Shown here in pieces: positions 1 through 10,247 of a stretch of 64,000 nucleotides of DNA. The notes under the pieces are model-generated. The model made no database searches, had not been told where the DNA came from, and worked only from the letters and a program-made list of their open reading frames with translations. This DNA is from Sphaerosporella brunnea (taxonomy: Eukaryota > Ascomycota > Pezizomycetes > Pezizales > Pyronemataceae), in NCBI GenBank assembly GCA_008704415.1, contig VXIS01000180.1:1-64000 (forward strand). Reading direction: 5' to 3'. The translations under genes were made by a program, and so were the position numbers. Positions within the stretch are counted from its first letter, which is position 1, and each line of letters starts with the position of its first letter.

Positions 1-41
1 CCTTGGGCCCCTGCAGTCTGTTCTCGGCCCTCTCCGTTACA
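1..41 (+). repeat. 3' end of an LTR (cut by window edge)
   Basis: The first 41 bases match the last 41 bases of the solo LTR at 46314-46662 with five mismatches, and end in the same CTCTCCGTTACA terminus. This is therefore the end of an LTR of the same family; the rest lies outside the window. No matching internal region (primer-binding site, gag) is seen just downstream, so a solo LTR or a truncated copy is likely. Confidence 0.75.
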
Positions 42-1406
42 AATGGCGCTGAAAAAAAAAGAAAACCTGTATGAGCGGAGTGCTACCTGTGGGAGATCGG
101 GATCTGCCTGAAGCCAGTGCTTCTCGCAGGCAGCCCATTCGGGCGTGCAAGCGCGCTGCATAACCGCACGGCCTCGACAGGCCGTCCAGGAACGCCGCCG
201 AGCGTTCTCAACAGAGCTAGAGCATGCCAGTGTATTCTGGACGACAAATGTACCTGTGACTACTGTGCTCAGCGATACCGCCGACCACCCAAGCTGCGAT
301 TGCATATCACTATTGTGGTGCACGACTTGGGTGGCGATTTTATGTGTTTAAGCTTTCGCTTGGAAGCAAGATCTCGGGAAGTCTATATTTTACCAGATAG
401 TGGTTTGTGTTATAGTCGACTAGATTGCGTATGATTTCAAACAATGGTTCACAACCGTTACAATGAATGATCACATGCAATATGGGAAACAGAAAATCCT
501 CCCATTGCCGCCCGGTCAGAGCATCGATCCCGTAGATGTGTCAAACCAGTTGTTGTATCTGCTCGCTCGGATGCGCAGTGCTGTATACCTTTGCGCCTGA
601 TAGGCAACGAACTTTGGGCCTTCTGGTTGTTTAAAATCTCCTTTCCCCACAAAAATGAAGTTCATACAGTGCCGCCTGGCGACGGGAAGGCTTTGGACCC
701 ACGACACAACTACGTTTACTGCTTTATTGCAATTGCTGTGTTCGGCGCTGGCTGCAATCCTGGTCGTCATCGGTGCGATCGCGGGTATCCTGATCTTTGG
801 CATCATCCTTGGTAACTGCGCAGTTCGTTTTAGCTGCATGGTCATTGATGGCTGCATCATATCAGGAGCTGGCCAGCGCGTGGGTTGGGCAGTTGAACGT
901 TGCCTACCAATTTCTACGCTCAAGGCTGAGAGTGGGAAGGTTTCCGGGCCACATCCATTGCATCATGCGGTGACGCAATATTTGTTTCACAATGAAACAG
1001 TGGCATCTTCAGAGCTTACCTGCGGCGCTGTCTAACAAGTTCAAACTCTAGCCTGTCCGCTGGGGACATCCGCCATTTTGGGCTGCCTGTAAACAACATT
1101 GCGCCGGACCTATAACCATTTATAGGGAGCACAATATACGGACACATATCATGCATTGTACGTCCGACGCGGCGTAAAAGGAGAACAAATTCGCGTGTCG
1201 TATCAAGTATAGCCTGTTCCGGAGTAGCAATTCATATGGTGGATTTTCAAAAATGCGCCAGCCGTCAGTTTGTTTGTCAATCGTTAGGTGTATCCTCAAT
1301 CGATGATTACCAGCGAGGGGCAAATACGTTGGGAAACGATGACCTACCAAGAGACCGTTGCGACTAGACGGGTTTATGCCCTAGGAAACTTCCGAGGACA
1401 TCCCGG
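42..1406. other. No recognisable gene; one weak membrane-protein-like ORF
   Basis: No domain, RNA gene or repeat was recognised. The only item of note is an ORF on the plus strand at 655-1035, listed separately. The opposite strand is open over much of the same stretch (516-923), which weakens both. Confidence 0.5.
655..1035 (+). CDS. Hypothetical small protein with a hydrophobic segment (weak)
   Basis: 126 codons. The ATG lies in an acceptable fungal context (ACAAAAATGA). Residues about 22-60 are strongly hydrophobic (FTALLQLLCSALAAILVV and GAIAGILIFGIILG), which would make one or two membrane spans. The rest is unremarkable and has no recognisable domain. The reverse strand is also open for 135 codons across the same bases, so this may be chance. 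Not assigned to any family. Confidence 0.2.
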   Translation: MKFIQCRLATGRLWTHDTTTFTALLQLLCSALAAILVVIGAIAGILIFGIILGNCAVRFSCMVIDGCIISGAGQRVGWAVERCLPISTLKAESGKVSGPHPLHHAVTQYLFHNETVASSELTCGAV

Positions 1407-1605
1407 AGTGACGTCTGGTCAACCAGTGACATCTGGGGATTGAATGCATCTGGTGAAGGAATGATCCCTAGTTTCTAAATGATGTCTGGGAAAGGAGTGA
1501 CGTCTGGTGAACAAGTGACGCCTGGTGAAGAGATGATTTGTGGTGACTGAATGACATCTGGTGGACAAGTCATGTCTGGTGAACGAGTGACGTCTGGTGG
1601 ACGAG
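1407..1605. repeat. 18-bp minisatellite, about 11 degenerate units
   Basis: Eleven consecutive units of about 18 bp (best form AGTGACGTCTGGTGAACA) can be read in register. Units 3-5 and 8 are the most degenerate, and unit 3 is one base short. The period is a multiple of three, so an antisense frame stays open and encodes a six-residue repeat (RRHSFT-like), but nothing suggests that it is a gene. Confidence 0.85.
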
Positions 1606-3078
1606 TGGGCATAAATCATACCGTAACCTGTCATCTATTCTCATTTCAACAGCGTGCACATACGATCTGTAAACCATGGCAAACGTCCAACTGCCCCGTT
1701 TCAGGCGGATGCTGCGTGACCGCAGGCAACCCCAGTCCCTGCTTGGGGGGGCTGCAAATGCTGGAATCGACTACGCAGGTAGGTAGTGCTGCTGTTATCG
1801 CTGATTTGGAGTGACCCTGCGCCTGCCGAACCAGAGTATGCACTCCCAGAACGGGTGAGACCTGGTCGTGTTCCACTTCACAAGAACACCATGCAGTGCG
1901 GCCGATTATGTCCTTCTCCACATTCCCGCGACGCTGTGTTGTACCCATTTACGTGATGTCTGACGGCTGACAGAGATACTCAGCACATGCCTTGGCCTCT
2001 TCCATGCATTCTGCGGTTTTCAACACCGCTGAGCTCGCGGGCTGTGCTGTCAAGTGTGGGCGATTGTCATTGTGCACGCGGAGCGGCGGCCGGTACCCGC
2101 CGCGACAATGAGCAACTGCGGACGGCATCGCCAGTTGAATATGGCCGATCGGGTGCCTCATGCTGAGCGACGGCCACCCTGTGGGTGGTGTCTGATGGGT
2201 TTCCATTGCAGCCCGGGCGGCGACTCTGTGTAATACAAACAACCTGTCAGTGCCTGCCGGTGTGTTCTCCCGCAGCCCTGATGACAGATTGCTCTGAAGC
2301 CCGAGTGGAAACAAAAGCCGCATTCCGACAATTGAGAACACTCTGGCAGCGTGCTGGGTCAGGAGTCAGGTGCATGACAAGTATTGAGCGGCTAGCCAGC
2401 ATTTCGTTGTGTCCATCCAAGGAGCTTGATGGGTTGTGCGACATCATTATTCATCTACTTTTGCCTGAATCGTTCTGATATCGTCGTTGATTGGGTCAAT
2501 GCCGGCGAATACTTCCGTGGTTACGCTAGTGGAAACCAAAAGGGAGTGTTTCAGACTGTTGTCGGTGCGCACGTGCCGGAATGCTAAATAATAGGTACGC
2601 ATAGGACTGGCCCGTGTCGGGAAACAGAATCGCAGGCTGACACCAGGTATCCAAACTCTCTACACCGCGCGGAGAAATTCGCGCCAGCCGGCCCCTGGGG
2701 ACGGACCTGATTTTCTCTCGGATAGGAGGGCTCAGAAACCGCTGATCGACGTGCAAGCCATTCGGGCGAGCTGGGTATCCGCCGCACAGCCCTGCAGTCA
2801 TCACCCCGGGCAAGTACATTCGAAAAACCGTTCGTGCCGCATGTTTTGCAACGATAACTGGTCCAGCGCAACAGCCCAACTCTTCACGGAGTGTTCGTTA
2901 CACTCCCTCCGGCAACAAGAAAGTTGTCGCCTCGTCGTCGGTTATGACGCGTTGTGTCATATTCCACATGGAAAATTTTGATCTGAGGATTGGAGACACC
3001 TTAGGAGGCATCCCAGCGGCTGTGTGCGATGACGTGTTTACGGCTACGGCGTCCTCTCAACTGTAGAGAATTGATTGA
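1606..3078. other. No recognisable feature
   Basis: Only short overlapping ORFs on both strands are present (longest 130 codons, 1949-2341 minus). None shows a recognisable motif or domain. Confidence 0.5.
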
Positions 3079-3252
3079 GGAATGGTGGCGGTTGTATTCA
3101 GCTGATTGATCTATATAAGACCCGGGAGACGGGCGCCTTATTAATCGAGGTGCTCTCGTCTAGAGCAGACATAAACCCTTGCTACCTTTTGCAGTGTTGT
3201 GTCAACACGTCACCTTCTTTTATCAATGAAGCTGTTCGACTCCTTGAGTCCC
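3079..3252 (+). repeat. Dispersed LTR-like promoter segment, copy 1
   Basis: This segment aligns with 20955-21141. Shared blocks include the (T/A)ATAAGAC TATA-type stretch and, about 80 bp further on, a CGTCACC.TCTTTTAT..ATGAA block. The arrangement resembles the U3/R part of a fungal LTR, but neither a TG start nor a CA end could be fixed, so the element type is inference. Confidence 0.5.
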
Positions 3253-4357
3253 AACATCAACCCAAGCAAAGCTTGCGCTGCAAGAGTATGACGACAGCCG
3301 TCGTGGTCACTTATCTGATTGGACACATAAACATTGGGATATAAGCTCGCTACGGGTTCACGTTACATCCTCGCGATCTGACTCCTCGGGGCCAAGCAGG
3401 CGGATGAAAAACCCAACGCTACCGCCTCCTTGTGCTTACATATGGGTCAAAACAACTGTGCTGACGCGGTGATTGCGCACAAACTGTTTCACCGCTACCC
3501 ATCGCTCAAAACGAGAGCATAATTGTGTGACACTATCTCAACTCCTACCGGTAATCTGCAGCCATGTCAAGCAAAGACCTCGGAATGACGACCGGCTAGT
3601 CACATCAGCTATCGGCAGCACAACCTTGAGGTTCGGTCTCCCCACAATCCCGAAGCGTTCGCAGACCTAGTCTTTGTGGCGCCGCGTTTAAGAGGGTCGT
3701 CAGGGGTGGCTATGGCGTTGCTTGATTACGTGAATGTCAAATCGTGGCCGCCACACACGGATAGGGCCATCTACAGAAGAAAAAGTGGGCAACAGGTGGA
3801 GTCACGTTTCCTTACACGGCGGCTGCTACAGTTGTTATTGTTCTATGCAGATGGTCAGGGGTATAGAGACAGCTAAAATTTGGTTATCGCAGGATGGTGG
3901 CGGCTTTGTCAGTTTGTTTCGTGGGTTGAAGGTGTTGAAGGCAGGCGGTCTTGTATGGTTGCCATCCAGGTCCTACCGTGATCGCCGTGACCGGACCGCC
4001 CAGCAACTGCGTCACCGTGCAACAGGTTTTCAAGCAAGTTCAGCCGTTCGTTCTCTCGCCGGTTGCGCTCGAAGAGTTTTATGACCATATACAGTCTTTC
4101 GTACGGTACAGTTTCAGTTAAATGTGAAAATCAGATCTGAAACGTCAACTCAAGAAGAATGAGAAACGTTCTGACGTCGCCTGTGACCTTGCCCGACGCC
4201 TGACCAGACAGTCACCCCCGCCAGAAGCTCGCTCTACCAGACACTCGTCGCGCAAACTCATTCATACCATCAGGCAGCTAGCGCCCAGGAGGGCTGGTTG
4301 TCCGCATAAATAGAATACATGAAATATTACTTCCCCACCGGTCCCCCCTGTCCCAAA
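3253..4357. other. No recognisable gene
   Basis: Only short ORFs (up to 116 codons, 3734-4084 plus) without recognisable motifs. The right edge borders the stop codon of the duplicated gene B module. Confidence 0.5.
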
Positions 4358-4713
4358 CTATTCCATATAGCGAAAACACAGCATTGTCACCTTCGGATCA
4401 TCCGCCCAGGCTCTCCACCGTTCCTCGCTCGCCACCAGGAACGCCTTCAAATCTGACATCGTATTCCCGTTTGACACGTCAGCCATCAATGGACTTCCCC
4501 TCATTGGGGGTCCCAAGAATGACATGAGCCTTCAAGCTAGACAGAGCCAGGACCAGTTATGTGGTATTACCAGGGTGATGGGAGTGCATATGGTCAGGCT
4601 ACGGACAATGCCTGCAATGGGCTCCATAAGGCTGGATGGAGACTGGTGGGCGGTGGGGCGGTGGGTGGTAATACCGAAATCGCAGCACAGTCACCTTCCG
4701 ATCAGCGCTTGAG
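4358..4713 (-). pseudogene. Gene B, duplicated C-terminal module and 3' end
   Basis: Read on the minus strand, this stretch encodes a module ending SEERWRAWADDPKVTMLCF.. with a TAG stop at 4358-4360. It is a tandem duplicate of the module encoded at 10253-10460, on the other side of the chromovirus (there SEERWRAS, continuing SADRKVTVLRF across the insertion). At DNA level 4380-4620 aligns with 4676-4713 joined to 10253-10460, giving a tandem unit of roughly 290 bp. One in-frame TGA interrupts the module near LCLA/RLMSFLG. The motif resembles SEKTWRRLADD near the C-terminus of gene A (57356-57388), which supports one family. The boundary with the copy-2 remnant at about 4672-4713 is approximate. 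Confidence 0.6.
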
Positions 4714-4994
4714 TGTAACGGGACAGGCGCGAGGTAACGTCCAAGGTACGTAGCTTTCGAGGCAAGGACCGGAGGCAGGAGGACAAGGACAAGAGGCAGA
4801 AGAAGACGAGACAAGACAAGGTGGTTCAAGGTTACTAGGTTCGCTAGTATACAAGACGTTCTGTAAAGAAGAAAAGAAGAAAAGAAACAAAAACAAGTGA
4901 AACCTCGCTATTTATGCTTCCCTGTCACGTGACCGCGCGTCACGTGACACCCTAACCCCAGCGCCGAGCCACCCCTTAACCTTGAGCCGTGACA
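4714..4994 (-). repeat. Chromovirus 3' LTR
   Basis: 281 bp running from TGTAAC to GTGACA on the plus strand, with a good short terminal inverted repeat. It carries two CACGTG palindromes (4926-4931 and 4941-4946) and, further along in transcription direction, a TATA-like GCATAAATAG (complement of about 4907-4916). Confidence 0.95.
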
Positions 4995-5012
4995 GTATCC
5001 CCCTCCTATGGC
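4995..5012 (-). promoter_or_regulatory. Polypurine tract of the chromovirus
   Basis: Directly next to the 3' LTR the minus strand reads CATAGGAGGGGGATAC, a purine-rich run at the place where plus-strand DNA synthesis primes in LTR retrotransposons. Assigned by position and composition. Confidence 0.6.
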
Positions 5013-5029
5013 TGAGCTCCAACGAAGCT

Positions 5030-6067
5030 TCAGCTGTCATCTGGGAGTGGTCCGGGCTTGTGTGGGTACGATTCGTGGAAGGTGTCGATAGCTTCAAGGC
5101 CATTGATTCCTTCCGCCGCCTCCCATTCCGGTGAGTCGTAGCCGGTCCACTTTACCAGATATTTGAGGCGTCCCCTTACCAAGCGGGAATCCAGAATGGC
5201 ATCGACGGACCATTCTTTTTCGCCATCGACAACAACAGGGAGAGGGGGTGGAATGATCTGTCCAGGGAGTGGGTCGGAAGATGCCGGGTTTAGAAGCGAG
5301 ACCGGAAAGGTGCGATGGTTCTTCATGGTGTCGGGGATGTCCAATTCATAGGCATGGGTACCGACGGCTCAAACCACTCGGTAAGGGCCCAGATGCTTGT
5401 TTCCGAGTTTCCTAGATGGTCGTTCCGTGCGCAAGTTCCTAGAGTCCAGCCAGACGAGGTCGTTCTCTTTGAACACAGGGGCGGTGGCTCGGGACCGATC
5501 GGCGGCTTCAGTATATCTGACTTGGGCGTACTTCATCTCGGCTCGTAGAACGTCGTGGATGTGTGAGATCCGCACGGCCACCAGCTGCGCGTCAACCTGT
5601 TCGGGGTTGTCGGTCCGAATGTCTAGCTCAAAAGAGCACTTAGGGTTACGGCCATAGACGGCGAAGAAAGGAGACAGTGACGTAGTCTCGGAAGCCTGGT
5701 TATTGGCTGCGAATTCGGCCAGGGGGAGATACTTCTTCCAATCGTCCTGCAGGTATGATACATAGGCGCGGAGATACTGCTCCGTAACGGCATTGATCCG
5801 TTCTGTCTGACCATAGGTCTGCCGGTGGAAGGCAGTGCTTGGAGCAGTCTCAATGCCAAGACAGGAAGCAAGGTGTTCCCAGAAGTTAGCAACGAATTGG
5901 TGGCCTCGGTCGGAGATGAGAACGTCGGGGAGGCCATGGTGCTTGAAGACGTTTTCAATAAATAGCTGAGCGAATCCTTCTGCGTCGATGGTTGTAAGAC
6001 AGGGGATCAGGTGGCGTTGTTTTGTTAGTCGGCAGACTACTGCGCAGATTGCGTCGTAGCCTTCCTA
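5030..6067 (-). pseudogene. Chromovirus pol, part 3: integrase core and chromodomain
   Basis: This continues the frame of the reverse transcriptase block after a TAG at 6065-6067. The integrase core shows LISDRGHQF (second catalytic Asp) and TAFHRQTYGQTERIN (catalytic Glu); the first Asp lies in [10 protein letters not shown] just upstream. The GPYRVV end of the integrase follows, then a TGA at 5369-5371. A C-terminal chromodomain is read from about 5215 to 5060 (WSVDAILDSR, LKYLVKWTGY, SPEWEAAEGI). Chromodomains in this family steer integration towards marked chromatin. Three blocks in one frame with two stops point to an element that was intact when it inserted. Confidence 0.9.
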
Positions 6068-7666
6068 GACAGGAAGTCCAGTGACGAAATCGACGGAGAC
6101 ACTTTGCCAAGGATGGTGTGGGACAGGAAGAGGCTTCAGAGTCCCGAACGGTGCGTGTTTTGTTGCTTTCGTCCGTCGGCAGGTATGACAATTGCGTACG
6201 AATCTCTCAACGTCATGTCGCATACTTGTCCAGTAGTAGCGTTGGGATAGGAGTTCCAAGGTCTTTGCACGTCCCGGGTGTTCCATGGTCGGAGGGTTGT
6301 GGTGGTCTTGAATGAGTCGGAGCCCAAGGGGGGCGTAATCTGGGACGTAGAAGCATCCGCGGTACATTAGCCTCCCTTGGTGCTCAGAGCAGTCGGCAAG
6401 TGAAAAGTCTTTGGAGATTCGGGTGCCTTTTGCCAGCATCTCTAGGACTCGTTGCGGGAAAGGATCCGCTTCGTACCCTTTGTCAAACAGGGTTTCCAGG
6501 GAGGACGGCCCGGTGCTGGGTGGGTTTTCCGCCATCAAACGTAGATTGTCGGGCAGGTTCTGCGGTTTCAGGACTGCCTGTTGGTTGGCCAAAAGAAGTC
6601 GTTCATCCCCCTCTTTAGGGAGGTCTCCAGACCTCCTAGTGAGGGCGTCGGGTTTCCCACCAGCGACACCGGGTCGATAGACTATCTTGAAGTTGAAGCG
6701 AGACAGGAATTCGGACCAGCGGGCCTGGCAACGGTTGAGCAGTTTCGTTGTCATGAAATATTCCAGGTTTTTGTGATCGGTAAGAACCTGGACCGGGAAC
6801 GCAGAGCCTTCAAGGTGGGGACGCCATTCCTCGAAGCATCGAACGATAGCCATCAACTCCTTGTCGTAGATCTCATAGTTGCATTCGGCAGGGGAGTGTT
6901 TCTTGGAAAAGAAGGCGACGGGGTGGAGGGTTCCCTCATCGTCATACTGGGAGAGGACACCGGCTGAGACGTAGTCTGATGCATCGGTTTCGACAACAAC
7001 TTCACGATCATAGGCGAAGTGTAGGAGAATCGGGGCGGTTGTAAAAGCTTTTTTGAGGGTATCGAACGCGTTTTGCTGCGCGGTACCCCACACAAAGGGC
7101 ACGGGTTGGCCATTGTCTTTCTTGGTCAGCGAGGTGAGTGGGGCAACCACCTTTGAATAGTCGCGAATGAACCGGCGATAGAAGTTCGCAAATCCTAAGA
7201 ATTCCTGAACGTCCTTGAGGTTGGATGGTGGTTCCCATTCCATGATTGTTTGGACTTTGCTGGGGTCCATCTTGATGCCGTTGCGTCCGACCAGTAAGCC
7301 CTGGTACTTGACCTCCATCTGATAGAACTTGCATTTCTCCGGCTTGAGGTGGAGCCCAGCTTTGCCGGGAGCATCGAGGATCTGCTTGATATGCTCGCGG
7401 TGTTCTTCGATGGTCTCTGAATAGATCAAGATGTCGTCGAGGTAGGCCGTACAAAAGCGGTCGAGGAACGGTCGAAGTACGTCGTTGATGAAGGCTTGGA
7501 AGTCGGCAGGGGCATTCGTGAGTCTGAAAGGCATGACCAGGGATTCGAAAAGCCCGTAGCGGGTTCTGAAGGCGGTCTTCCATTCTTCCCCTTCAGCCAT
7601 GCAGACCAGGTTGTAGCCTCCTCGGATGTCCAACGTCGTGAAGTATTTTGCCTTGGAGAGCTGCAT
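6065..7666 (-). pseudogene. Chromovirus pol, part 2: reverse transcriptase, RNase H, integrase zinc finger
   Basis: 533 codons open. The reverse transcriptase shows LDIRGGYN and the catalytic [10 protein letters not shown] box. Ribonuclease H follows with [15 protein letters not shown] and [11 protein letters not shown]. The integrase HHCC finger ([17 protein letters not shown], then NCHTC) and the first integrase Asp end the block. The frame extends upstream past the first Met through VDYRGLN to [13 protein letters not shown], where a TAG at about 7797-7799 interrupts the RRSS/PAASP stretch. Length and domain order fit fungal Ty3/gypsy pol. Confidence 0.95.
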
Positions 7667-7733
7667 CAGTGTCTCCTGGATCAGAGGTAACGGGTACCTG
7701 TTCTTGATAGTTCCTTCGTTCAGGCCTCGGTAG

Positions 7734-8699
7734 TCAACACACAGCCGTAGAGACCCGTCTGCTTTCTTGACGAACAGGATGGGCGACGCGGCTGGCTAGG
7801 ATGAGCGGCGGATAAATCCCTTTTCCAAGTTTTCTTCGAGCCAGGCCTTGAGGACTTCCAGCTCCTCTCGGGAGAGGGAATACAGAGGGCCAAATGGGGG
7901 AGGGAACGAAGCCCTCTCTCAAAGGAATCTTACGGTCATATGGTCGATGCGGCGGTAGTCTATTTGCAATTGCCTCCTTGAACAAAGGGAGATAGCCGTG
8001 GAATTCGGCGGGGACAATTTTGCGTAGGTCGTTGTCGTCTTCGGCGTACTTCTTTTCAAGGGCCCTATTAATTTCGTACAGGGATATAGAATAGACGGCT
8101 AGGTGCTTTTTCTTGGCCAATCGGCAGAAGGAGGAGGCTTTTAGTGAGGCGATGTGGAGTTTTGCTGGCGCTGCTGTGATGGGTTCTCGAAAGACCTCTA
8201 GAGGTTCTTTGCTAAGGGCTGAGACGGTTGTTGGTACGGGGTTGCAGTGAGCCAGGCAGTATTGTGATCCGAAGGTGAGAGTCCGAGAGCTGAATGGGAT
8301 CACGACGTCGTGGAGCTGGAGCCAGGGGATTCCGAGTACAATGGAGTAGTGTCCTAATTGGGTGACAAACATGGGGAGTTGTTCTTGGTGATCTTGGATG
8401 GTACATTGGGCGACGGACAGATGAGTGATGTCACCGGAAGAGATTGGACGGCCGTGGATTACTTGGAGGGCACGGGGTTTTCTTAAGGAGCGTAAGGGGA
8501 GTTGGTGATGGCGAGCGAAGTCTTCGTCCACAAAGGATATGCCAGTTGCGCCACAATCGATCAGCACATGAGTACGAACAGTTTTATTGCTGAATGACAG
8601 AGTGCAAGAAACAATAAGGTGCTTTCCTTCCAGTACTGTTTCCTCCACAACTGTGTCCGTAACTCCAAGAGCTGTCAATCCTAAGCTAGACGAAGACAA
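7734..8699 (-). pseudogene. Chromovirus pol, part 1: aspartic protease and start of reverse transcriptase
   Basis: 321 codons. The retropepsin-like active site reads LIDCGATGISFVDEDFA, so the usual Ser/Thr of D(S/T)GA is Cys in this copy. The flap-side motif VLGIPWLQLHD follows about 90 residues later. At [17 protein letters not shown] the sequence enters the reverse transcriptase N-terminus; a frameshift in a C-rich run near 7895 moves the true frame to [17 protein letters not shown]. Residues after that point in this frame are not real. The block starts just after the gag stop (8744) in another frame. Confidence 0.85.
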
Positions 8700-8743
8700 C
8701 GAGATGGGGTGACCAGCAGCATAGCCATCAATGTGCGGCTGGT

Positions 8744-9901
8744 CTAGACGTTTCCCGACTGGTTGTCGGTCGGGGGGAGAGTGAGCGTGGTAGTCGTAGT
8801 GGTGGCGGCGGCTCGGATGTGGGCCGGCTTATTGGGGCAGGTTGCAGCCAAGTGCCCATGGCCGCCGCAGTACAGACAGCGACCCTCGGCAAGCCGGGCA
8901 GCTTGTTCCTGGGGTGTGATCTTGCAGCGATTGGCGGAAAGGCCCATGGGTGTAGGTACGGGCTGCGTAGTGTCAGGTTGAGGCTGGGGGGCCGAAGTGG
9001 GAGCGAAGGTTCCTTGAGGCGTGCGGGGTCGTTGTGGAGTAGTGACCGGATGGTGACTGGCGTTGCGGGAGGTTGAAGACGAAGTACTAGACCGGAGTTT
9101 GTGGAGGTGCTCAACGGCACGGATTTGGGAGTCAAGACGTTGGCAACGGTTGACAAAGTCGTTAAGGTTGGTGGGATTCGGGGTGCCGATGAGCTTCTCG
9201 AGGATTTCGATTGAGAGTCCATGCCGGAGCGCATCCATGGTGGCACGTTAATCCCAATCCAAATCGGAGACCAGCCTGGAGAACTCGGCGTAGTATAGCG
9301 AGAATTCCTTGTTGCCTTGTCGAAGGGTTTGGAGCTTGTGACGAGCTGTGGCGGCGCGGTCCGGGTCACCGAAGGCAGTCTGGAGGACACTGATGACGTC
9401 TTCAACATCGTCGAGTCCTGTAATCGTGCCATTATCGCGAATGTAGGGGAGGAGTTGTTCCATGGCACGGCCTTCGCATCGGTTGATGGCATAGGACAAC
9501 CGTAGCTGGGGGGTTGGGAAGCGTGTGGTGTCTGCGAACAGCTTGAGACGGAGCTGGGCGACAAACGACCGAAGCTTATCGCGGGTGCCGTCGAACATAG
9601 GCGCGTCCGGGAGCTTGTCACCTCGTGCTCCATGGTTCTCCGGTGCCGGCTGGCCCAGGAGGCGGGTGATGATTTCTCGTTGACGGACCAGTTCTTTCTC
9701 GGCAGTGTCAGCTCGAGCGGTTTCTTCGGCCAAGGTAAGGTCGTCGTCCGTGGGTGCAGATGTATAGTCAGGGGTGCTGAGGACTTCAGTGCAGATTCTG
9801 TGGATATAGTTGAGAGGGTCGTTGTTTTCAAGATCGGTGAGAGCGCTGGCAGCCTCGAGGCGTGACCAGAGGTCGTCGGAGATAGCTTTGTATATCGACA
9901 T
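8744..9901 (-). pseudogene. Chromovirus gag with zinc knuckle, one nonsense codon
   Basis: The likely start is the ATG at 9901 (MSIYKAISDDLWSRLE). The frame runs through a capsid-like region (FDGTRDKLRSFVAQLRLKL, then FSLYYAEFSRLVSDLDWD), meets a TAA at 9248-9250, and continues in the same frame with MDALRHGLSIEIL to a CX2CX4HX4C nucleic-acid-binding knuckle (CLYCGGHGHLAATC). The frame stays open for 57 codons upstream into the LTR, but that part is not gag-like. Gag packages the element RNA. The single stop is the only lesion seen in the reading frame. Confidence 0.9.
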
Positions 9902-9952
9902 GGTGTGTCGAGGTCGGGAGCAGGAGCGGGAGCTACGTAGGTTGGAGATAGT

Positions 9953-9966
9953 TCGACAGAACGTAC
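9953..9966 (-). promoter_or_regulatory. Primer-binding site, possibly self-primed
   Basis: Directly after the 5' LTR the minus strand reads GTACGTTCTGTCG. The 9-mer ACGTTCTGT is the exact complement of ACAGAACGT inside the LTR (complement of 10109-10117), which lies some 45 bases downstream of the TATA-like GCATAAATAG, where transcription could begin. Tf1-type elements prime reverse transcription by folding the RNA 5' end onto the primer-binding site; the arrangement here fits that. No tRNA 3' end match was recognised. Inference from complementarity and position. Confidence 0.5.
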
Positions 9967-10247
9967 TGTAACGGGACCGGCGCGAGGAAACGTCCAAGGT
10001 ACGTAGCTTTCGAGGCAAGGACCGGAGGCAGGAGGACAAGGACAAGAGGCAGAAGAAGACGAGACAAGACAAGGTGGTTCAAGGTTACTAGGTTCGCTAG
10101 TATACAAGACGTTCTGTAAAGAAGAAAAGAAGAAAAGAAACAAAAACAAGTGAAACCTCGCTATTTATGCTTTCCTGTGACGTGACCGCGCGTCACGTGA
10201 CACCCTAACTCTAGCGCTTAGCCACCCCTTAACCTTGAGCCGTGACA
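9967..10247 (-). repeat. Chromovirus 5' LTR
   Basis: 281 bp, the upstream LTR in the direction of transcription. It differs from the other LTR at eight positions; one change turns the first CACGTG into GACGTG (10179-10184) while the second (10194-10199) is kept. The TATA-like GCATAAATAG is the complement of 10161-10170. Confidence 0.95.

Larger units (their letters stand above)
4714..10247 (-). mobile_element. Ty3/gypsy chromovirus retrotransposon, complete but mutated
   Basis: 5534 bp, bounded by two 281-bp LTRs that differ at 8 positions (about 97% identical). Order on the minus strand: LTR, primer-binding site, gag with zinc knuckle, protease, reverse transcriptase, ribonuclease H, integrase (zinc finger and DDE core), chromodomain, polypurine tract, LTR. 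The integrase-proximal chromodomain places it among the chromoviruses. Candidate 5-bp target duplications TTGAG (4709-4713) and TCGAG (10248-10252) differ at one base. The coding region has in-frame stops in gag, reverse transcriptase, integrase and before the chromodomain, plus a frameshift near 7895, so this copy cannot make its own proteins. It lies inside gene B. Confidence 0.95.

Noticed and set aside
1419..1634. Minus-strand frame with six-residue RRHSFT-like repeats
   Set aside because: It is simply the antisense reading of the 18-bp minisatellite, whose period is a multiple of three.
4714..10247. Repeat-induced point mutation (RIP) as the cause of the stops
   Set aside because: Among the eight LTR differences at least three are transversions and only some are C-to-T in a CpA context; the ancestral codons at the stops are unknown. 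A RIP index calculation would decide.
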